From Akebia trifoliata (taxonomy: Eukaryota; Streptophyta; Magnoliopsida; Ranunculales; Lardizabalaceae): a stretch of DNA of 64,000 nucleotides. Location of the stretch: positions 8,029,221 through 8,093,220 of the forward strand of contig CM030711.1 of the NCBI GenBank assembly GCA_017979445.1. The letters run 5' to 3'. The notes below the pieces were generated by a model. It searched no databases, had not been told where the DNA came from, and was given only the letters and a program-made list of their open reading frames with translations. Below are positions 51,741 to 63,000 of this stretch, piece after piece (the first letter of the stretch is position 1; every line of letters begins with the position of its first letter). Both the position numbers and the translations under genes were made by a program.

Positions 51741-52507
51741 CATAAATAAAATATCAAACATTCTCCCAATCCTATTTATAAAAATATGAAAACAAATAAG
51801 AGAAATTTCTAATCCTACTCCGATGCAAAAGTAAAAAAAAAATTAACATAACAAAACATTCTCCTAGCCTTAGAACATATTTTTTATCAATATGCAATAA
51901 AAATTCAAAAAATAAAAATAAAAAAATATCAAAAGAGTGACAAAATTCATCACATAGCATCCCTAAAAAAATCCATCTCGTACCAACTTCACGATGATCA
52001 TGACGCGACAAATCGGCATAATTTCAACATGAAGGTAAATTTTAGCATGCAAAACGAAGAGAGGAAAGGAGGAAAACAGAGAATAAAAAATTACCTGTAG
52101 GATGAACACAGTAGAGTCGGCTCCTTCAGATATAGCTCGATGGCTTGTGCGCGCTGTAACTGTGGAGATATAAGCAGATACAAAGAGGCGTTGCAGGCAG
52201 AGAGAGAGTGATGTCCCCTTTTTCTTACAGAGAGAAAGAGAGGGGCTGCTAGATGTTGGATATTTCGGCCATGAGTCGAAGAGGGGGCTGGGCAGCAAGG
52301 AACGTAGCTGTGGCAATGGCTGCAATGGTCTGTGTTGCAGGGATGGGAGAGAGAGGTGAGAGGAACGTGAGAGAGATGAGGGGAATGGGGGCTGTTGCGA
52401 TGGACTGTAAGGGGTGAGAAGACATCAATGGGATTATGGCAATGGGTGTGTTGTTGCTGAAGGTGCGGCAATGGATGGGAAACAGATGGTTTTCCCACGA
52501 AGAAGAA

Positions 52508-52538
<31 letters not shown>

Positions 52539-55500
52539 AAGAAGAAGAGAAGAAAAAATTGGAAGAGGGTGAAGAGAGTGCTGCGCGTCCGGGAGAGTCC
52601 GTTCAAAACGAAAAAGAGGAAGATGATTCAGCCCCTTTGAAATTGGAGAAGAAGACCAAAGGAAGATGTTTGGAAGATGTTTTTTTTTTCAGCCACCAGA
52701 AGGAGACATCCTTCTCCTTTTTTTTATACCCAAAAACCTTTCTAATTTCTTTTTTTTTAAATTTTTTCCTTTCACACGTTTTTCCCTCTTTCCTTTTTTT
52801 TTTTCTAGAGAGACGTCTCTCTCTATTTATGGAAGACAACTTCCTAAAAATTTTGTTTCTTTTTTAAAAAAATTATTTTCACACGTTTTTCTCTTCTTTG
52901 GCTCATTTCTTTTTAGGAGAATGTAAGTGGGGATTCCACGCTACTCGTAGTACGGTGGTTCTCCTATAATCAATTAGATTTTTTAATGTTTGATTGGAAA
53001 ATTTTTTTTGTTATTATTTTTTATTTGATTGGTTTCGCTTTGATTTTGTCGATGGGATTTTTATTTTGGTTGATTTAATTTTGCTTCGATTTTGGATTGG
53101 GTTAATTGAATTTTGAATTTGTTGATTAGCTTTTGAATTTAATTTTAATGGTTGGTTAATTGGAATTTTGGTCGATTGATTTTAGAATTTTTTTATTGGT
53201 TTTAATTTCTTGATTGCTTTTTGATTTTAATGTTGATTTTAATTTTTAAATGTTTAATTGTTGCTTGATTTTAGTTTTAATTGTTTAATTACTTAATTTT
53301 AATTGTTGCTTAATTTGAGTTTTATTTTTAGTTTTAATTGTTTAATTTTTAATTTGAATTTTATTTTTAGTTAGATTGGGTTTTTAACTTTCGATTTTTA
53401 TTATATTTTCCTAAGGATCGGGATCTCTAAGTTGAATTTGGAGGTTGAGGGGCATTTCGGTCATTTTTATGATTTTTGTGGATTTTTACGAATTCTGGCA
53501 TGAGGTTTCTTTTAGTCCCAACGTGATTATTTCTATGTTTCAAAGTCGTATTTTCCTAGCGTGGCGAGGTCTCTACGTTATCGAACTGTGTAGCGAACCT
53601 AAGCGTACGTGCTTGCTAAATCAGGTGTGACGTATGGCGATCCTAAGCGTGCGTAAATTTCTATGTCTAGTCATAATGAGTAGGGGAGATGAAAACAGTG
53701 GAAACGAAGGGAATCAGGGACAGTACTCACAAGCCTTCGAGTTCTTTTTGATCATCATTAGGAATTCACGGTAACCGGGTGACGAATTGTCGAATTGGGC
53801 AGATGCAAAAATGGGGTGTCTACAATGGGATAGGGTCTATTGTAGGAAGATAGATGGATTGGTGTGTCTTCTCTTATGATTGAATTCCTAGGTTTGTATT
53901 ATCTCTCCAATAAAAAAAAGAGAGCCAATTTAGACTTTCATGGTGATGAGCTTATCTTATAAATTCATTACTCATTTAAGAGGGTCTGTTATATGTAAAT
54001 GATGTAGTATTAGCTAACGAGATCATGAGACTAGAGAAGGCCTTAATGTGAAACCAGAACTCTGGTTATCTGCAAGAGCTTAAGAATAAGTCGGACCAAT
54101 ACAAAGCATATTGAGTGCAACGTTGGTAAGGACATATATAGTTGGGAGGTCTAGTAAAATTTGTTGGTGAGGAAATATCCCTAAGCGACCATTTTCATCT
54201 TGCTTTTATTATCATCCATATGGCTGGATAAATTGAAGGAGATGTTTCCCATTGATTATTGTATTAGATTTTGATGCTCAAATTGGATGTGCTTCTGGAG
54301 TACTATGTGACCGACGTAACACAATCAAATTAGAAAGAAAACTGTTTTTGACAACAATAAGACCGACTACGCTTCATGGAGTTGAATGTTTATCAATCGA
54401 GAAACATGTTCGCATATGGTGGGTTTGGACCAAGGTTAATTAGTTGACACATTGCAATGCAACTTAGAGTTCGTGAGTTCAAGTGTAGTGTATCCGTAAA
54501 AAGTAAAAGCATGTTCAAAGGTTGAATGTAGCAGAAGAGGTCCATGCCATGGAGCATTCATAAATTTCATAAATGTTTAATCTGCATCTTTTTTAGGGAA
54601 ACCCTTTTTTTGGATCATTCTTTTTTCCAATCCTGATTTCTGGTGCGATGTTAGGTTGCAGGGTTACTTCTGTTATGGATGATCCACCATCACTATATGT
54701 GCATTCTGTTGTTTGGCTTGCAGGGGTTTATGGGCTGTAAAAGACAAACCTCTGAAGGAGTGTTTTTGTGTGTATTGTCCACCTTTGTTGTGGATCAGCA
54801 TATTATTATTATTATTATTTTTTGATTAGTTGAATTTATTGGATCTGAAAGAAAGGGGAACCAAAAAGTGGTTGAGAAGACAAGCCTAAAGGACCCAATA
54901 GAATAGATCAATACAGAAATGAAAGTCAACAAAACAAGCCCTCAACAAGAAATTAATCCACCTTCCTATTACAACAAAAAAGCTCCCATCTAACCAGAAA
55001 ATCTTCAAAAAAGAAGCCTTTAAAATTATGAAATAACTTGCACAAAAAGAAGAAAGACATAACACAGAAAAAAGAGAACAACAGGTACTGTTTTCTCCAA
55101 TCCTGCCATTTCTTTCCTTTAATGGTGAGAGGCTCCATAAAATTCTTTTCTTTACCCCAAAGCATAAGGATATGAGTGGTTTGAAATAGGGAAAGGACAT
55201 GAGAACAGACAAGACTTGAAACTCACAATGTAAAAAGCTATTTTTCGACAGATTCACTTTCACATTTATAGAGAGGACACCTATCAACACATGAGATGCC
55301 TCTAGCCATTAGAATTTTTTTTTTTGGATATCGTGGGTATCCCCACCCTTCGGGTGGGACTAATCCTGTGGTCACATGCACGCCCCTCAGAAAGTCCTAC
55401 GTGCAACAGGTTGAGTCGAGGGTCAACCGAACCCTGGAGGGTGGCCCCAAGAAATTCATAGCTTCGTGGGGTTTCAAACAGTTGACTGACTCTTCCTGAG

Positions 55501-56991
55501 GAGCTTATCAAGGTTCGGCTTGCCACTAGGCCAACCTTTTGGGGTTACCTCTAGCCATTAGATTATCAACACCTAAAATCCTATTAAGAGCAGCTGACCA
55601 AATTAAAAAAAAGACATCTTAAACGGAACTCTACGACCCCATATGCCAGTGGTAGATAAGCTGCAACCATACACATCCATAAGCTAGTGCAAACATCAAT
55701 CCTCAGGGTCAGGATTCGACAACCAACGTTGGGAGCCAAAAAATTTCCTATATGGGTTAAAAGTTTCGGATTGGGTGATTTTTTGTAAGGATGATCTTCA
55801 TGGTGAGGAGATCATCCTCACAAAAAATCAATCAAATCTGAAACTTCTACTTTCGTCAAAAGTGGTTTACAGAGTAATGGTAAAAGTCGATGGTCCACAA
55901 TTCTTCAACTTGTAAACCACTTTTGATAGGGTTAGAAGTGCCAGATTGGATTTTTGTGAGGATGATCTCTTCACCATAGAGATCATCCTCACAAAAAATC
56001 AGTCCAATCCGAAACTTTTAACCCATACAGGACAAATTTTGACTCCCAAATTTGGTTACCGAACGGGACTTATATATATATATATATATATGGGTCACGT
56101 TATTACGACCCCCTTTTGGACCCCCTTTGCGACACACCTTTTTGTCTTATATGGGCAAAAATGTTTGGAATGGGCTGATTTTTTGTGAGGATGATCTCTA
56201 TGGTGAGGGGATCATCCTGGCAAAAAATCATCCCATTCCAAAACTTCTAGACCATCCGATTTTTGTTGAAAAATTATAGACCGTCCAATTTTTGTAAATG
56301 AATTTTGATGGGGTTAGAAGTTTTGGAATGGGATGATTTTTTGCCAGGATGATCCCCTCATCACAGAGATCATCCTCACAAAAAATCAGCCCATTCCAAA
56401 CATTTTTGCCCATATAAGACAAAAAGGTGTGTCGCAAAGGGGGTCCAAAAGGGGGTCGTAATAACGTGACCCTATATATATATATATATATGACGTAGCG
56501 GAAGTGTGTGAATTAGTAGATTCGATAAATTATGTTTAATGGAACACTAAAAATCAATTTGAATCAATAGATTCAATTGATAAATAAGTAATAGCTTGAA
56601 AGAAAATAAAGCATAAAGCTAAAAAGTAATTAAAAGAGAAAAGATAATTAAATGGATTATTGATTTATTATTAATTTTTGGATTTGGAGCTCCTTATATA
56701 GATAACTCCATTATGACAACTTGTAATCCTACTAGAATGCTAAAAATTAACATTCCTAACCCATCTATAACATAATACTAACTTTCTAATTCTATTAGAA
56801 CTCAAATTGGAGACTTCTAAACACTTCTAATTATGGTCTAAATAATAAAAAGGAATTTAAAACAAATTAGAAATTAATAAGGAATTGTATTCCTAACATA
56901 ACTATGAAATAGAAATTCTATTAGAACTAGAAATAAAAATAAAACTTAATAGAATTAGAAACCTACTTCGAGTTGTAGATGTCCTACATCA

Positions 56992-57029
<38 letters not shown>

Positions 57030-60000
57030 CCTCATTAGTTTTCTCACAATAATATTTATTTTTCTAGGTTAATGATTTGTTTTATGATCTACAGATCTGG
57101 TGTTAGGCACACCAATGTTTTGTTAAGAGGAGTGGTTTTCCGGACATTCAGTATCAACTATTTCACATATGGGTTCCCGGTAGGCATTCTATGAACATAT
57201 TGTAACCTATATTTTTAAGTTTTCATTTATATCGCATTGATTTTAATTTTTATTATGATAGACATCAATTATCTTTAGCTTATGTATAAAACTTTCAGTG
57301 GTGAATGTAACAGGTTTTGTTGCTTGTTCTTTCATTATGGAGCTTCACTTTTACAAGTATATGTGCATTTGGATTACTTGCATATGTTGGCTACATTTTA
57401 TTTGCCTTCCCTTCATTGTTCCACTTGCACCGGTTGAATGGTTTGCTACTTGTCTTCATCCTCCTTTGGGCTGCTAGCACATATGTCTTCAATTTGGTAT
57501 TCACATTCCTAAATAAGAAATTGGGAAAGGTATCGCTTTAAGAGAAATTCTATTTCCACACCAACTTTTGCTAACGCCACCCCAAGATGTATGCTAATTC
57601 TTTGGTGATTTACATATGAATTGGGGTGGCGTTGGCAAAGTTAGTGTGGCAATATAATCTCTCCTTCTTTATCCTTGTAAATGGATTGATGTTAATTTTC
57701 TCAATTTTGACAAAGTTTATCACAGGATTGATCAAAGTTTTACGTGATGTAAGTGCAGGACATGGAGATTTGGGAAACCATAGGTTTTTGGCATTACCCT
57801 ATTCCCGGATTCTTTCTACTTGCACAGTTTTCTTTAGGATTTCTTGTCGCCATGGGTAATCTGGTGAACAACTCTGTTTTTCTCTACTTGTCTGATGAGG
57901 GCAGTGGATCTTTGACTGATGATAGTATTGTACAAGGTGAGGTATACCTTATCTGGAAAGTTGGCATCTAATTTATTAAGTCTAGATATTTAAATACTTG
58001 TGTAACTCATTTGTTTTTTCTGCTAGATTTCTTTGTTGTGACATGTTATCTTTTTATTTTTTGTATGCCTGGTTTATGTAGTTAGATGTCCAATATAATA
58101 CTTTCTTTGATCAGTAAGAGATGGAAATCCACTAATGAAGAACACTGCTTTACTTTAATATCAATATAAAAAAAAAAATTATATTAATATCAATAAAAAA
58201 AAAGGCAACTGCTGGTTACAAAATGTAGAAAAGATGAACAATGAGATCAATTCTAACTCTCAAGAACAACTAAGAGTCAAACCCTAAAACCCAGCCTTAA
58301 AAACCTTAAACCCAAAATTTTTTAACCTGTTTTGGCCCCTAGAAATAACCATATAAAACCAGTTCTATAGTTGTGAACTTCTGATCCTGTTAAAATCATC
58401 TACGAGAACCATAACACTAACCTTTTTTCCAATCCCTCTAACCCTAAATTCTAGCACCCTAACCTTGTCCAAACCTACCTTTACCAAAACCCATGTCCTG
58501 CATCTCATACACTAAGGCCTACTTTGCATCATAGGCTTTTATCACTCTACTTTTCTGATCTTTTTTAGCCTCTTCTATATACTGAAAATAGAATCATGTA
58601 CTTTATTTTTCTTTGTCTTTCTTCTTCCTTTTCCATTGGTACTTTTATTATATTTTCCAATCAGTTTTTTTAGTTTCTCTTTATTATCAACTGTCTTAAG
58701 CTTTGTGGTTGTCCCCTTGCTTCATATGATTATGTTCCAGTGAACTTAAATCTTGGATTTGGTATCACAGAGAAAGAAGAGACCAAGGTATTGATTGTTG
58801 CTACAGTGGCATGGGGGCTGCGGAAAAGCTCTCGGGCTATCACTCTGGTTCTACTATTTCTTCTTGCTACAAAACCTGGGTTTATTCATTCTGTATATAG
58901 TATGTTGAAGCAAGCCTTAAACCTTTTCTATTTTATTCTTTTGATATTAGTAATTTCCCTCTCAACCAGTCCTATTTGTCTGTTTTGCCGTTTATTGTGC
59001 CACTCGGAAAGTTAGTTGGTTTAGGAATTTATATATTTTCTTCTGTATAAAGACTTATACTATGACGTATGTCAGGATTCTACAATGATTTACTAAATGG
59101 TGCTAAATTCTGTTGCAGTGGTTTTCTTTTTGATGTTTCTATTGAGCCACACCGTAAGCAGAAGAATACGCCAATCCTTGATTCTTCTGTGTGAGGCACA
59201 TTTTGCGTTGTTGTACATCCTTCAGTTTGATATTGTCTCCAAGTCTCTGGAGCAAAAGGGGTCTTTAACCATGAAAATTCTGTCACATTTAGGTATGTTT
59301 TTAATTCAGTTGTCTTTATGTCATTTATTTCCTGAGAGTACATGAGTGTGGGATTTTACAATTGGATTGGCTCAACCATGTCAATTTATTTTTGTTGAGT
59401 TTGTTAAAAACCATGCACTTATAGCTTGTGAAATGAAACAGGTGTTGTGGACCATGCTTGTTCGTGGGATTTCTTGGAAATAGCTGTGCTTTTATGCTTT
59501 ATTGCAGTTCATAACCATGGGTTTGAAATGCTCTTCTCATTTTCGGCAATCATCCAACACACCCCAAGCACTCCAGTTGGGTTTAGCATCTTGAAAGCTG
59601 GTTTGAGCAAATCAGTTCTACTGTCAGTCTATGCCTCCCCAACAGTCAGGCAGAGCCAATCCAGTAACTCATTGCATGGTATATCTTTACAAAATTGACA
59701 AGACTATCAATTTGCAGATCACAGATAAACTTGAAAACCTGAATATTGATTCTATGGTTGGTCAGTGGTTTTATTTGTAGTTTTAGTAGTACAGATAAAC
59801 ATAACGTAACACATGGAACTTGTGCAGGGGATTAGGCCCATCATCAATGAATCCTATGATGAAGTCCTCCCATAGTAACAAAGTTTGGATTCGGTGGGGC
59901 TTCAATTTGGATAAAAGTTGAGAAAGTTTAGGAAGAAAGTCGGCAAAATTCCAAAGATTATACAAAATATTTTTTTGCTTTTCTTACTAAAACCTATTAT

Positions 60001-63000
60001 AGTCAATCTCTTTCTAAACCCTATCTTCTTCTTGATGTTTAAATGTTGAAAAGACTAAAATTTTGGAGGTGAAGGGTAAAAATGTATCATCTTCCACAAT
60101 TAATTGAGGAATCGTCGATTAATTCATCAATTTGCAGATTTAATTGACTAACCAACTCGGAGAATTTTTTGATTTTTTTTTTTGAAAAATTCGGAGAATT
60201 TTGTGACTATGGTCCTCCCAAGCAATCTAGTTGGATAATCATGGCAATCTGATACATTATTTTCTATTGGATGGTCCAGATTCTATTGAACAGCCCATAG
60301 AAATACCTTTAGACTGGGATCACTATTATCTAGTCAGCTTGGGTTTTTTCTTTTTTTCTTTTATTTGTACTCAGGAGATGTTCCATTGAATTGTGGGTCC
60401 TGATCTTCTGTCCATGACTTGTCTTTGCATCCCGTGTTATGGTAACTCTTGAGCTTTTAGGATTTAGAATGGAGATATATCTCAATTTTCTTAACATGAT
60501 ACAAGAATAAATTTAGTTTCATTTAATGGTCTGCTCATCTTCATGACATTTTCTTTCAGAGAGAAGGATAGCAACATATCTCACTGCAGTAGGACAGAAA
60601 TTCTTATCTTTGTATCGCTCATGGGGAACCTACATTGCATTCCTGACTATTCTTGGTACAGTGTACCTGGTGATACCTAACTATATCTCGTTTGGTTACC
60701 TTTTTTTCCTGCTACTTTGGATCATTGGAAGACAACTTGTGGAGAGGACGAGAAAACGCCTATGGTTTCCCCTAAAAGTCTATGCAATTGTAGTGTTTAT
60801 CTTCATCTATAGCTTAAGCGTTTTCTCCAGCTTTGGGACATGGTTTTCTGGGATAGTAAATCTTTATCCTGACTTGGGCTTCAATCCAGAAGCATCATTG
60901 TTGAAAAATGTTAGGGAATCTTTAGCTGTTTTGATTGTCATGCAACTTTATAGCTATGAAAGAAGACAGAGTAGGCATAATGAATTGGATGATTCAAGTC
61001 CATCGGAAATTGGGACCCTTGGGTTTCTGAAACGACTTCTAATTTGGCATAGTGAGAAGATATTGTATATTGCCGTATTCTATGCATCTTTGTCTCCGAT
61101 CAGTGCATTTGGGTTTTTGTATCTTCTGGGTCTTGTAACCTGCGCAACTCTACCCAAGGCTTCTCGGATACCATCCAAATTGTTTTTAATTTATGCGGGA
61201 CTTCTGGTGGCAGCTGAGTATCTTTATCAGATGTGGGGCAAACAGGCTGAGATGTTTCCTGGTCAAAAGCATGCTGCTTTGTCCGTTTTTCTGGGTTTTC
61301 GGTCATTTTATCCTGGGTTTTGGGGTCTAGAATCAGGCTTGAGGGGAGACATTCTGGTGATAGTTGCTTGTACCCTTCAATACAATGCCTTTCGTTGGTT
61401 GGAAAAGATGCCGTCTGCTCTTGTAAATGTGGGAGAAGGGGAAGAGCCTTGCCAGTTGTTTGTGTCAGTGAATGATATCTCTTCTAAAATTTCCGTTTGC
61501 AATGAGGACGGTAAACCATCTACAGATTCCAGTCTACTATCCATCAAAAGAAAGGGTGTAACGAGCAACTCTTGGCCATCCTTCGGTTCTGTTTTGTCTC
61601 AAGGACCAAATGCCACGTCCCCTGAAGTGGGAGGCTCAGAGAGTAGTAGCAGAAAACGGTATTCTTTTGGGTATACATGGGTAAGTTCTATAGAGAGCCA
61701 TAAGTGGAACAAAAAGCGGATTCTTTCTTTGAAAAAGGAGAGATTTGAAATGCAGAAGACCACTCTAAAAATATATTTGAAATTTTGGATCGAGAATGTG
61801 TTCAATCTCTTTGGCCTCGAGATTAACATGATAGCTTTGCTTCTTGCGAGCTTTGCGCTTTTGAATGCCGTCTCCATGCTCTATATAGCAATCCTTGCAG
61901 CTTGTGTTCTTTTGAATCGGCGTTTTATAAGAAAAATGTGGCCCATGATTGTCTTCTCATTTACCTGTATTCTTATCCTTGAATACTTTGCCATATGGAA
62001 GGATATGTCACCTTGGAATCAACATGTCCCCAATGAGAAACAATTGCCTTGCCATGACTGTTGGAAAAGCTCAAATCTTCATTTCAACTTTTGCAAAAAT
62101 TGTTGGCTAGGTAATTTTCTCTTGATCAATGTTAGAACTTAGTACTGTAGCTTAATGTGCAATGTGTACTTATATTTTCTTCTTTGTATAGATTATCTGA
62201 ATTGATTAAGAACAGAGTGGAGTCAACTTGACTTTGGTCTAAGGCTCCGTTTGGATAAAAAATAGAAAGTAGCTAGGAAGAAAGTAACTTTGGGAGAAAG
62301 TAGCTTTTTAAAATGTAGAAAGTAATTTCCTTCTGCTCTTTAAAAAGTAAGGATTTTTACTCTTTGAAAGTAGTTTTCTAAAATGAATCTAAACATACTT
62401 TTTATAACTTTCAAAAGTAAAAAAAAAGTTACTCTTTAAGTGTATCCAAATGGGCTCTATATTTGCAAAGTTGTCAAATGCCTGGTAATATTGTGGTTTT
62501 GGTAAAAAAAACTCTACTCTCTGATTGACTTGGGCAAATTTTTATCTACTGCCCCAATGAAAGATTATTTGAAGTTGATGATTAGCTTCATGAGTTCTAG
62601 AAGAAATATGAATTGTTAACCTAAGCTTTTGTGGTACTTTTCTGTAGGAATTGTAGTCGATGATCCCCGAATGCTTATCAGTTATTATATCGTCTTCATG
62701 CTTGCTTGTTTCAAACTTCATGCTGATCGCGTGGCCAATTTCTCTAGGTCTCATACATACCATCAAATGATGTCTCAGCGTAAGAATGCATTAGTTTGGA
62801 GGGATCTCTCATTCGAAACTAAAAGCCTATGGACAGTTTTTGACTACCTAAGGCTTTACTGTTATTGTCATTTACTTGATATTGTGCTTGCTTTGATTCT
62901 AATTACCGGAACCCTCGAGTATGACATTCTTCACCTTGGCTACCTTGGTTTTGCTCTCGTTTTCTTCCGAATGAGACTTGAAATTCTAAAGAAGAAGAAC

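Noticed and set aside
52091..52606. 171-codon minus-strand frame with a phenylalanine run
   Set aside because: The run is a translated GAA repeat and the rest has no family resemblance.
60610..62142. Stand-alone 510-residue protein
   Set aside because: This is PIEZO exon 14 running into intron 14 from a non-ATG codon; the true exon is 60560-62110.
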